From positions 1-64,000 of the forward strand of contig JAFBIR010000005.1 of the NCBI GenBank assembly GCA_021531385.1: a stretch of DNA of 64,000 bases. The letters are read 5' to 3'. Positions 24,962 through 33,033 of the stretch are shown one piece after another (the first letter of the stretch is position 1; each line of letters opens with the position of its first letter). This DNA is from Parabacteroides distasonis (GTDB lineage Bacteria > Bacteroidota > Bacteroidia > Bacteroidales > Tannerellaceae). Below the pieces are notes generated by a model. The model saw only the letters and a list, made by a program, of their open reading frames with translations. It made no database searches and was not told the origin of the DNA. A program made the position numbers and the translations under genes.

Positions 24962-27055
24962 TTATAACGCATAGGTCAACGCCAACCAAGCTACTTGTGC
25001 ATCTCGATTACGCTTTTGCGTCATCTGCATAGCCGGGGTGTCGATGATGGTCACCTCCTCCAGGCTGTCGAAGATGTTGTTGATGCTCAGGTTCACACAG
25101 AGCTTTCGCTGCAACAGGTATTGCGACAGGCCGGCGTTCACGCTGTAATGATGCTTGATCTTGCCCTGTGGCGTGAGTTGGTCGGATACATAGAAACCAT
25201 CCACTTGGAAGTTCGTGGTCGGGGTGATCGCGACGTTCACGTTGCCCTTCACGTCCCAGCAGGTCATCGACTTCTTGGTGTCGTAACCAATGGAATGGCC
25301 ATCTATTTCATCGCTATAAAGGTCGCCGGAGAAACCGATGGTCAAGATGCGGCAGGGATTCCAACTACCGGAAAGATCTACACCAACCGTCTGGCTGTGA
25401 TCCACGTTCAAGTATTGCCAGTAGTTGTCTTCCACCTCCGGAATCGCTACCTCCATGATGCGGTTCGAACGGTTACGGTAATAGACAGCGGGGGTCAAAC
25501 GGAAAGCGGGAGAGGAGAAGGTATAACCTAACTCCACCTGGTTGATCAGCTCATCCTTCAGGTCGGGATTGCCTTGGAACACATGGGTAGCGTCGCTCGT
25601 GTCCTTGAAGGGAGCCAAGTAAGCCCCGGTCGGACGGATCACCCGCTGTTGGTAGCTCAATGTCAGCTGGTGCTGCTTGTCGAAGCGATAGCTGAAAGCC
25701 GCACGGGGATAGAGGTGGAAGCGGTTGGTGGTCTCCGGGGTGAGGTTTGCCGTGTTGGTTGTTCCACCACCCGCAAGGAGCATCTTGGCATGGCTCAACT
25801 CAGCTTGCGCACCGATCTCGGCGTGGAAGGCTCCCCATTGCTTGCCCAAAGAGGCGTAAAGCAGGTTGAGCGTGCGGTCGTAGTCATACAGGTAGCTCTT
25901 CTCCTGGGTCTCCACGAAACCCGATTCTCCTTTGACGGCCACATGGGTCTCATACGTCTCGCTACGGGTACGTCCCGTGTAACCGGCACGCAGGGTCCAG
26001 CCATCCGCAAAGTCGGCTTGGTAGCCTAACTGCCAATAATATAAATGCTTGTCTTTGTTAATAAACTGATTATCCTCGGCGATGATTGCACCTGTTTTAG
26101 GGTTCTCGTTCTTGAAGTCATTATCTTCGTCGTAGGCGAAGTTGTTGTAGTTGAAGCGAGCTTGCAAACTTTGCGTGTCTGAGAAGCGGTGTGTCCATGT
26201 TGCCTCCGCACCATAACCCTCCTGGCGTTGGTCATTGTAGCGGTTACGGATCACATATTTCATCTGCTCGCCCTTCGGGTTGAACACTTGGTTGTTGATG
26301 CGCCCATAACGGCTGTAATCCATCAGGTGATACAAGCCATGCACACTGAGTTGATCACGGTCGGAGAGGGCATAACCCACCTGCAGGTCTGCCACATGCA
26401 CATCGGGACGGGCACTGGCGTTGTTGTTCATCTCCTGGCGGTTCTTGGCTGTCGTGGTGGACTTGCTGAACGTACGCATGCGATATTCTCGCCGATAGTC
26501 ATACTTGGCGTTGATCGACCACTTACCCGGATGCAGGTTTAACACCGCTCCGGCGTTATAACGCTCATGCCATCCGGCTCCTACAGTCACCTGCAACGGG
26601 GAATCGTTAACGGTATAGAGGCGAGGGGAGAGGTTCAGCACACCGGCGTTGCCATCGGGCACCCAGTCGATGCGAGGGGTAGAGCCCATAGCCAACCGAT
26701 CGAAAAAGAGCGCAGGCAGTTGAATCAGTACGTCACCACTATACTCCTCCATCAGTCCGTAAGGCACACCGTTGATCAGCATACCTACCTGGTTGCTACC
26801 ACGGAAAGTGACCGTTCCCTCGATGTCGGTAATGACGGAGGGCAACTGGCGCAAGGCTTCCGCTGTCGTATTCGTTACGCTACTCAGGTTTTGGGCCACG
26901 TTCAAATAACGCATCCCTTGGCGTTCGCTCAATCCAGCAAAACGGGCACCTTGCACCTCGACGTTCTGAAGGTTCAAGGTCGTATCCGCAGGGGCTTGCG
27001 CATACAGGTATCCGGTCATGCCTGACAGGATGGGGATAAGTAGGAGTCGTTTCAT
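24962..27055 (-). CDS. TonB-dependent outer membrane receptor
   Basis: 697 residues from the ATG at 27053-27055, which gives a signal peptide (MKRLLLIPILSGMTGYLYAQ); a longer frame upstream has no signal-like start. A plug domain follows ('VEVQGARF', 'ALRQLPSVITDIEGTVTFRGSNQVGMLINGV'), then a long beta-barrel region of the 'outer membrane protein beta-barrel' type to the end. There is no carboxypeptidase-like N-terminal repeat domain. It imports an unknown ligand; no SusD partner is adjacent. Terminator 27095-27128 separates it from the upstream lipoprotein gene. Confidence 0.85.
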   Translation of the reverse strand: MKRLLLIPILSGMTGYLYAQAPADTTLNLQNVEVQGARFAGLSERQGMRYLNVAQNLSSVTNTTAEALRQLPSVITDIEGTVTFRGSNQVGMLINGVPYGLMEEYSGDVLIQLPALFFDRLAMGSTPRIDWVPDGNAGVLNLSPRLYTVNDSPLQVTVGAGWHERYNAGAVLNLHPGKWSINAKYDYRREYRMRTFSKSTTTAKNRQEMNNNASARPDVHVADLQVGYALSDRDQLSVHGLYHLMDYSRYGRINNQVFNPKGEQMKYVIRNRYNDQRQEGYGAEATWTHRFSDTQSLQARFNYNNFAYDEDNDFKNENPKTGAIIAEDNQFINKDKHLYYWQLGYQADFADGWTLRAGYTGRTRSETYETHVAVKGESGFVETQEKSYLYDYDRTLNLLYASLGKQWGAFHAEIGAQAELSHAKMLLAGGGTTNTANLTPETTNRFHLYPRAAFSYRFDKQHQLTLSYQQRVIRPTGAYLAPFKDTSDATHVFQGNPDLKDELINQVELGYTFSSPAFRLTPAVYYRNRSNRIMEVAIPEVEDNYWQYLNVDHSQTVGVDLSGSWNPCRILTIGFSGDLYSDEIDGHSIGYDTKKSMTCWDVKGNVNVAITPTTNFQVDGFYVSDQLTPQGKIKHHYSVNAGLSQYLLQRKLCVNLSINNIFDSLEEVTIIDTPAMQMTQKRNRDAQVAWLALTYAL

Positions 27056-27094
27056 TTTCGTTTCTATTATAATTATGTACAATTCGTTTTTAGA

Positions 27095-27128
27095 CAAAAA
27101 AAGTCTGTATGTACAACACATACAGACT
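27095..27128 (-). terminator. Rho-independent terminator after the lipoprotein gene
   Basis: An 11-bp perfect stem AGTCTGTATGT / ACATACAGACT (27102-27112 and 27118-27128) followed on the minus strand by seven Ts. It ends the short lipoprotein transcript ahead of the receptor gene. Confidence 0.88.
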
Positions 27129-27186
27129 GTCTTCGTTCTTCTTTTGAGTGTAAAGCGAGGCGTATGTACTTACGTCTCGCCTTGGA

Positions 27187-27396
27187 TTACTCAGCAGGAG
27201 CTGCCTCTACGGCTACGCTGTCAGCAGCTTCAACGGCTACAGAATCCGCTGGAGCAGCCTCAACGGCAGGAGCCTCTTCTACTACTGCGGGCTCTGCAGT
27301 CTCAGCGACAGACTCAGTGTTCTCTGTGGTGTTATTACCACATGATGCGAATGATACAGCTGCGATAACAGCAGCAAATGCAACTAACTTTTTCAT
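27187..27396 (-). CDS. Small low-complexity lipoprotein (69 aa)
   Basis: Starts at the ATG at 27394-27396, giving a lipoprotein signal MKKLVAFAAVIAAVSFASCG with the lipobox Cys at residue 19. The mature part is almost only Ala, Val, Glu, Ser, Pro and Thr with two or three copies of ADSVAVEAA, so it is acidic and probably unfolded. Such short abundant lipoproteins are common in Bacteroidales; no function known. It is monocistronic, with an own promoter and terminator. Confidence 0.8.
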   Translation of the reverse strand: MKKLVAFAAVIAAVSFASCGNNTTENTESVAETAEPAVVEEAPAVEAAPADSVAVEAADSVAVEAAPAE

Positions 27397-27452
27397 TTTC
27401 TTTTCCTTTTTAAACGGTCTAAACAATCTTATTGATTTGTCTTATTGACGAT

Positions 27453-27491
27453 GCAAAAATAAGCATTCTTCAAATATGTTGTACAACATAT
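27453..27491 (-). promoter_or_regulatory. Lipoprotein promoter with 18-bp perfect palindrome
   Basis: ATATGTTGTACAACATAT at 27474-27491 is a perfect palindrome. The -7 box TATTTTTG (complement about 27453-27460) lies downstream at a distance that puts the palindrome over the -33 position. A dimeric regulator could bind there. Confidence 0.65.
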
Positions 27492-27572
27492 ACTGACTTT
27501 TTTCTGAAATTTTTTAGGCCATTCTTACAAAAAGCTGATATATAGCCGCATTCGCTGACGTTTTATTCTTCC

Positions 27573-29234
27573 TTAATGGTTATACAGATAACGCTTAATG
27601 CTCTTCTTAGGCGTTTTCTCGAACTCTGTCGGGTAGAGCTGCAGTTCAGAAACAGCCTCATAGGGGGCTAAAAGCTTGTTAAGTGCCACCCGGGTCTCCT
27701 CCATGATGACAGGCAGGTCGTCGTGAGAGATACCCGTGCTATCCACCGTTTCATAGTCGGGATAGACCAGACCGACCAATTTGCCGTTGCGCTCCACCAC
27801 GACACTCTCCATCACGAAGGGGAGGTTGTTCAGTTTCGACTCGATCTCCTCCGGGTAGATATTCTGCCCGCTCGGTCCCAAGATCATCGTCTTGCTCCGT
27901 CCACGGATATAGATGCGGTTCCCACTGTCAATCGTACCTAAGTCGCCTGTACGCAACCACCCATCCTCGGTAAAGACGTTGCTGGTTGCCTCCTCGTTCT
28001 TGTAATAGCCACGCATCACGTTCTCGCCTTTCACCTGGATCTCGCCTACCTTATTATAAGGATCATCGGAGTCGATACGTACCTGCATGATCCCTTTCAG
28101 GATTTGTCCGCAGGAACCGGGGATATACTCATCGTGGTGATCGTAGCTGATCAACGGGCCACATTCGGTCATGCCATAGCCGATGGTGAAGGGGAATTTG
28201 ATCTTGCAAAGGAATTCTGTCACCTCTTCGTTCATGGCCGCACCACCCACGATCACCTCACGGAAGCGACCACCCAACGCATCCACTAATTTCTTGCGGA
28301 CCTGGGCATAGATGCGGTTGTCCAACAACGGGATGTTCAAGGCCAAACGCATCATCCGACTGTCTAACTGGGGCAGGATCATCTTCTTGTAGATCTTCTC
28401 CAAGATGAGGGGAACCATCAAGATCAGGTTCGGTTTCACCTCCTCGAATGCCTTCAGCAGGATCTTCGGCGAGGGAATCTTACCTAACAGATAGACATGT
28501 ACACCGAAGGCCATGGGCACCAAAAGGTTGAACGCACAGCTATACGCATGGGCCAACGGCAGGAAGCAGAGCTCACGCTCGCCACGGAAGAGCAGGTCGA
28601 GCGTACGGGCGTAGGTGACGTTTCCCGCTAAGTTATTACCGGTCAGCATCACACCCTTGCTGAATCCAGTCGTGCCAGAGGTGTAGTTCAGCTCCACGAT
28701 CTTGTCGTTGTCCAATTCGGCATACTGAATATCCGAGGCTTTGAAGCCTTTCGGGTAACGCTCGGCCATCTTCTCATCCATCGTCTTGATCAATTTATCG
28801 ATGTTCTCGCCATCCCGTTGATGCAGGCAGCTGAAATCGGTGAGCGAGAAAACGCCTCTGATCTCCTCGATCTTGTCCTCCTCCAACGAGTCCCAGATGC
28901 GATCGCTCACAAACAGGAAGACTGACTCGGAGTGGTTGATGATATGATGGACATCGTTCGGGTTGAAATCTTGCAGGATCGGAACGATGATCGCACCATA
29001 GGTGATGACCGCCATATAGGCGATACACCAGCGAGCGTTATCCTTGCCGATCAAGGCTACTTTATCTCCGCGTCGTAATTGACATTCTTGAAAGAGTATA
29101 TGGATCCGGGCGATCTCAGTCGCCACATCGCCAAAAGTGAAGGTTTGCTCCTTTCCGTAGTCGGTCAAGGCTGGCAAGTCCCAGTTCTTTTGGAAACTTT
29201 CCTCATAGATCTTGATGAAATTCTCTTGAATCAT
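27573..29234 (-). CDS. Long-chain acyl-CoA synthetase (AMP-binding)
   Basis: 553 residues, ANL superfamily: AMP-binding 'NYTSGTTGFSKGVML' near residue 183, 'GYGMTECGPLISY' (A5 motif), 'GDLGTIDSGNRIYIRGR' and the C-terminal 'KTMILGPSGQNIYPEEIE', ending with 'EFEKTPKKSIKRYLY' containing the catalytic Lys region. It activates fatty acids with ATP and CoA. A clear paralogue lies at 58756-60423. Confidence 0.9.
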   Translation of the reverse strand: MIQENFIKIYEESFQKNWDLPALTDYGKEQTFTFGDVATEIARIHILFQECQLRRGDKVALIGKDNARWCIAYMAVITYGAIIVPILQDFNPNDVHHIINHSESVFLFVSDRIWDSLEEDKIEEIRGVFSLTDFSCLHQRDGENIDKLIKTMDEKMAERYPKGFKASDIQYAELDNDKIVELNYTSGTTGFSKGVMLTGNNLAGNVTYARTLDLLFRGERELCFLPLAHAYSCAFNLLVPMAFGVHVYLLGKIPSPKILLKAFEEVKPNLILMVPLILEKIYKKMILPQLDSRMMRLALNIPLLDNRIYAQVRKKLVDALGGRFREVIVGGAAMNEEVTEFLCKIKFPFTIGYGMTECGPLISYDHHDEYIPGSCGQILKGIMQVRIDSDDPYNKVGEIQVKGENVMRGYYKNEEATSNVFTEDGWLRTGDLGTIDSGNRIYIRGRSKTMILGPSGQNIYPEEIESKLNNLPFVMESVVVERNGKLVGLVYPDYETVDSTGISHDDLPVIMEETRVALNKLLAPYEAVSELQLYPTEFEKTPKKSIKRYLYNH

Positions 29235-29322
29235 AGCGCGTGTTGTAAATTTAGAATTACGCGAATATAAACATTGCCCATGTATTCGGCAAACATTCTG
29301 CCTATATTCGTTGTTTAATTTG

Positions 29323-31317
29323 CTACGCCTGTGGATTCAACATGCGTTCGAAAGCCTCCTTGTAGTCGCTTTGCTCACTCAGTTCGGCTACCTCTTTCCG
29401 CTTCTCCTCGTGGAAGAGTTGATACAGCTGTTGAGCAATCTGGGGCAATCCCGCCTCGAAGCAGTTCCAAAGGTCTGTCTCGTTGTAGCAGGCGCCAGGC
29501 TTGTGACAGTTGTAAAGCGCGAATCGCTTGATCTGGTATGCGGCGAAGAACTCCGTCTTTTGTGTGGTCAGCGAGTAGCCGGCGAACTCTTGGAAGTCCG
29601 CATGTAGGTAACTCTCCGCAAAGAGCAGGGGAGCGGTCTGTTCCCAAGGAATGATCTCGCCCGTATCTGGCTGGGTGAAGTAGTGCGACAGGTAGAGCAC
29701 ATCCTGCTCAACGGCAGCTCCCTCTTGGGGTTGGTATTGGATGTGGATCGGACGGGCACCATAGGCGGCCTCCTTAAGCGCGTTGCCTAACTGATCCCAT
29801 TCCTCCATGGCGAACTCATCGCCAAACACCAATTCAGGCGATAACCACAGGCTATCTAAGTAGGAGATCTGCACGATCTCTGAGAAGGGGATGAAAACCT
29901 TCTGTTGCTCAATCACGTCGGTGACGGCCCATCCTTGTTCATAACCCTCTGTGCTGCGTTTAAGGCTGTCGGCCACAAATACATACTCATAATCGTTGTG
30001 TAGCGTCACCTTCGTGTAGGGATGACCTTTGACCTTATCCACCAATTTCTGGCAAGGGGCGGAATGATCGATCAAGATGTCAATGTCTGGTGCCATCCCT
30101 TGAAAAACCGGGTCGGAAGCGGTCGCATTCTCCGCACGCTCCTCACGACTCCAGCGGTTCAACCAAATAGGCTCCATATCCACCTCTCGGTCGAGGTCGG
30201 CTCGGTCGGTCAAGACAGCTAATTGTTGTAAGATTAAATCAATGATCTGATCCTTGTGCTGAGCCACCTGTTGTTCGGCGAAGCGGAATACGGCCCACCC
30301 ATTCTCTAAGAAATAGAGGTTCCGCAGGTGATCGGCTCCTCCTTGATAATGAATGGATTGACCGGTTGCCGTGTGAGGCGTATCTACCTCAATATCCACA
30401 TAGAAATGGCCACGCTCCACATAAAGGGCGATGCTGGGTATGTAGCCGTAGGTACGGTTACGGATGGGCAGGGCCACCGTGTCTAACAGTTGAATGCCCG
30501 GTATATTCGATAAAGCTTGCTGTAGGGCGTCTCGCAAGGTGGCGGTCATGCCTTGGGCTGCGATGGGTTGAATCGGGGTGGGGAGTAAAACCGGCACGCC
30601 ATTGCCCGGTTGGTAAAGCGCCGGATAGAGGCTGCTCTCTCGGCGTGTACGCTCCAAAAGCGGACTGATTTGGGTCTCGCCCTCGTAAATCAAGGCATTC
30701 GTAAGCTGATCCGGATGGCTGGTTGATCGCTCACCCAACACCATATTCTCTGCTGTCAATAAAATACCTTCTAACGCAAAAGGGGCGGGAACCTCCGCTG
30801 AGGCGACCTGTGCGGGCGAGGCTGTGGCGGGGCGGATCTGGTTCACCAATGTCCGTTTCTGTTGGCTCCACTCTTGGCTTTCAGACTCATATTTCTCTTC
30901 CCATTCTGCCTTCTCCGCCTGTAAAGCGCTGAGTGCAGTTTTCAGCTGGGCAATCTCCTCCGTGGCGTTCGCCTGGAAGGTTTTGAGTGTCTCGTTCTCA
31001 GCGGTAGCCTGCTCAGCTTGTGCTTTCCATTGATCCCGCTCAGTGGCCAAGGTGCTCTTCTCCTTCGACATCCATTCCCATTGAGCCTTGGTGATCTGCA
31101 AATCCGTGGATGCATCCTCTAACTTCTGGCGCAACTCCGACGTTTGCTTGCTGAAAGAGACCAGCATTTGGCTCTCTTTGCGCTCAGCCTCCGTTTTGGC
31201 TCTCGCTAAATCCTCCTGCCGTTCCTCAATGATCCGATTCAATTTCTCTACATGGTTGTAGCAGGCGATGATCGCTACTACACAGATTATTCCGATTACA
31301 ATAAAAATCCAAGTCAT
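29323..31317 (-). CDS. Membrane-anchored coiled-coil protein with DUF559-like domain
   Basis: 664 residues. One N-terminal membrane helix (1-20), a coiled coil from about 22 to 160, then a domain at ~255-355 with 'GYIPSIALYV', 'FYVDIEVDTPH' and 'LRNLYFLENGWAVFRFAEQQV'. This order (E-x-D, H, R..L, GW.V.RF) is that of DUF559/VSR-like PD-(D/E)XK folds. The usual first Asp is Ser, and no clear catalytic Lys is seen, so activity is doubtful. The C-terminal ~290 residues (with 'VFIPFSEIVQISYLDSLWLSP') are not recognised. The -7 box TATCTTTG (complement 31341-31348) with a TTG 19 bp upstream supports its own promoter. Confidence 0.65.
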   Translation of the reverse strand: MTWIFIVIGIICVVAIIACYNHVEKLNRIIEERQEDLARAKTEAERKESQMLVSFSKQTSELRQKLEDASTDLQITKAQWEWMSKEKSTLATERDQWKAQAEQATAENETLKTFQANATEEIAQLKTALSALQAEKAEWEEKYESESQEWSQQKRTLVNQIRPATASPAQVASAEVPAPFALEGILLTAENMVLGERSTSHPDQLTNALIYEGETQISPLLERTRRESSLYPALYQPGNGVPVLLPTPIQPIAAQGMTATLRDALQQALSNIPGIQLLDTVALPIRNRTYGYIPSIALYVERGHFYVDIEVDTPHTATGQSIHYQGGADHLRNLYFLENGWAVFRFAEQQVAQHKDQIIDLILQQLAVLTDRADLDREVDMEPIWLNRWSREERAENATASDPVFQGMAPDIDILIDHSAPCQKLVDKVKGHPYTKVTLHNDYEYVFVADSLKRSTEGYEQGWAVTDVIEQQKVFIPFSEIVQISYLDSLWLSPELVFGDEFAMEEWDQLGNALKEAAYGARPIHIQYQPQEGAAVEQDVLYLSHYFTQPDTGEIIPWEQTAPLLFAESYLHADFQEFAGYSLTTQKTEFFAAYQIKRFALYNCHKPGACYNETDLWNCFEAGLPQIAQQLYQLFHEEKRKEVAELSEQSDYKEAFERMLNPQA

Positions 31318-31473
31318 TTCCTAAACTGATTATTTATAAGCAAAGATACGGCCAGTTGAAAAGATATACAACTTTTTGCGTCCATTTCTTGATAAAGGCC
31401 ATGCATTGGGGGCATATAGAAACAAGACCGCCCACCCAATGCGGGTGAGCGGTGAAAGGAACGAGGAGGAGCG

Positions 31474-31695
31474 TCAAGGTGCGCATGGGTCGTTCGGATG
31501 GTGCGTGGAAACCTTATACTTGTAGTCGAGCCCAATCAAGGCACCGGCGAAGGTAAGTGTCTCCCCATAGGCAGTGAGCACGGTTGGGTCAATCAACCCC
31601 GCCGGAGGCAGGAAAAAGGCCACGATCAAAAGCAGAACGCCGAAGAGTACCAAAGCGACAGCGAGCCAGAACTGATAGGTATGCGCTTGTTTCAT
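31474..31695 (-). CDS. Small two-helix membrane protein (73 aa)
   Basis: Starts MKQAHTYQFWLAVALVLFG with two predicted membrane helices (~9-30 and ~38-55) and a short soluble tail with 'DYKYKVSTHHPNDP'. It lies 12 bases downstream of the HU-like gene, so it is probably cotranscribed. Its size and place fit a phage-like small membrane protein; function unknown. Confidence 0.6.
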   Translation of the reverse strand: MKQAHTYQFWLAVALVLFGVLLLIVAFFLPPAGLIDPTVLTAYGETLTFAGALIGLDYKYKVSTHHPNDPCAP

Positions 31696-31707
31696 AGCGT
31701 TAGCCTA

Positions 31708-32253
31708 CTAAACGATGTCTGGGTTCTCAGCCTCTGTGGGCGGTTCCGGCTCATTGGAGGGGTTCTTCTCCGCACGCTTTTTGGCCTCCTCCTCCTTGAT
31801 AGCGGCCACATCTACCACGCCATTGCCAGCCTTTTCTGCCTTGAGGGCAGCCGCTGCGATGGAGCGGGTCGGGACGGGGTTGAACACCGCATCAACGATC
31901 AAGTTAGTGAACTCCTTGCCGGGTTCCCAAACGACGTTGACCGCCGTGATGTTAGAGGCTGTGAACTTCTCGGCACTCTCCGCACCTCTGCTCTGGAGGG
32001 AGATACTAAAGGCACCCAAAGCACCCAACTTGACCTTCTGTCCGGCTAAGAGCTGTTCCCGGAGGCAATCCACGATCTTGGTGGCGATAGCGGCCACGTC
32101 GGCCCGGTCATAGGCACATCCATGGTCAGCGATGTGTTTACAGAAACGATCCAGGTCGGTCACCTCTGTGTACTGGGCAGTAGCATAAGCTCGCTTGGGC
32201 GAATTTTCGTCGTTAATGTCTGTGCGACGAAGCACGATGGAATAATTGATCAT
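31708..32253 (-). CDS. HU-like DNA-binding protein with extended tail
   Basis: 181 residues from the ATG at 32251-32253 (MINYSIVLRRTD). Residues ~1-125 are of the Bacteroidetes HU-like family ('VAAIATKIVDCLREQLLAGQKVKLGALGAFSISLQSRGAES'), which binds DNA non-specifically. The C-terminal tail from ~130 is Glu/Lys/Pro-rich. In this order such genes usually lie next to an N-acetylmuramoyl-L-alanine amidase gene. The leader upstream is nearly the same as that of the two amidase copies in this window. Confidence 0.85.
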   Translation of the reverse strand: MINYSIVLRRTDINDENSPKRAYATAQYTEVTDLDRFCKHIADHGCAYDRADVAAIATKIVDCLREQLLAGQKVKLGALGAFSISLQSRGAESAEKFTASNITAVNVVWEPGKEFTNLIVDAVFNPVPTRSIAAAALKAEKAGNGVVDVAAIKEEEAKKRAEKNPSNEPEPPTEAENPDIV

Positions 32254-32370
32254 CACATAAAAATTTAAAACGGTTAAACGATAGTACAAAGATACTACCC
32301 CGCTTTCCTTCGTTGCCGACCTATGACGAACACCGCTCCATTTAAGGAGATAAGGTGAGATTACATGTGA
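32254..32370 (-). promoter_or_regulatory. Shared leader, copy 1 (HU-like gene)
   Basis: Contains CGGTTAAACGATAG and the -7 box TATCTTTG (complement 32287-32294), then TTGCCGACC and CCGCTCCATTTAAGGAGATAAGGTG on the plus strand. The same blocks occur in the same order upstream of the amidase at 41391 and, in part, upstream of the truncated amidase at 35184. Confidence 0.8.
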
Positions 32371-32380
32371 GTTCGATCGC

Positions 32381-32959
32381 TTATTTCTTTCCGACTTGGC
32401 ATTGGGCTGCCAGCTTTAATTTGGCGATCATGTCAGCGAACATCAGACGCACGTCCAGGCGATTGTAGATGCGGATCGGACGACCCTTGGGTTGATAGCG
32501 GTAGGTGCCATCCGCAGCAATGGCTGGAGCCTGACGCACCTCATAGTGCGAGGAGGCGGGATCGGGCTCAAAACCACTTTGCAGGGCCGTGAGGAGCACC
32601 AAGGGGCTGTCTCCCAAAATGTAGATCTCTCCCATAGGGAGGAAAGGCTTTAGACGTGCCATCAGCTCGTTCACCTGTTCGCAAGCGGCCTTGGCGCTGT
32701 TCTTAGCCTCACTGCCGAAACCTGCGCCCGCTTTGAGGTGTGAGCCAATGATGCCTCGGATCTCCACGGAGGGAGAGAGGAGATGATGTGCCAACTGAAA
32801 CAAGCCGTCAGGATCGCCACTGAAATCGTTGTCGATAATGACGCGCATACGGGGTGTGACAAAATCGGCCATGGCGGTCGCAACCTTTGTCTGTGCTTGG
32901 CTCCCTCCGTAAAACAGGCAGAGGCAAGCGATGAATAAAGTCAGTTTGTAATAGCTCAT
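32381..32959 (-). CDS. Secreted nucleoside hydrolase-like protein, shortened
   Basis: 192 residues from the ATG at 32957-32959, giving the signal peptide MSYYKLTLFIACLCLFYG...AQ. The N-terminus has the nucleoside hydrolase metal site as 'VIIDNDFSGDPDGLFQLAHHLL', and the C-terminus ('GRPIRIYNRLDVRLMFADM') fits the end of the family. Members are normally above 300 residues, so a central block of roughly 120 or more residues, including conserved substrate-binding positions, seems to be missing in frame. Probably inactive. It follows directly the shared leader of the HU-like gene. Confidence 0.55.
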   Translation of the reverse strand: MSYYKLTLFIACLCLFYGGSQAQTKVATAMADFVTPRMRVIIDNDFSGDPDGLFQLAHHLLSPSVEIRGIIGSHLKAGAGFGSEAKNSAKAACEQVNELMARLKPFLPMGEIYILGDSPLVLLTALQSGFEPDPASSHYEVRQAPAIAADGTYRYQPKGRPIRIYNRLDVRLMFADMIAKLKLAAQCQVGKK

Positions 32960-33033
32960 AAAAATAGTGTCTTGATGTGTGTCCATGTGAATTGTCTCCG
33001 TATCGCAGAGACTATCTCTTCTTCTATCAAAAA

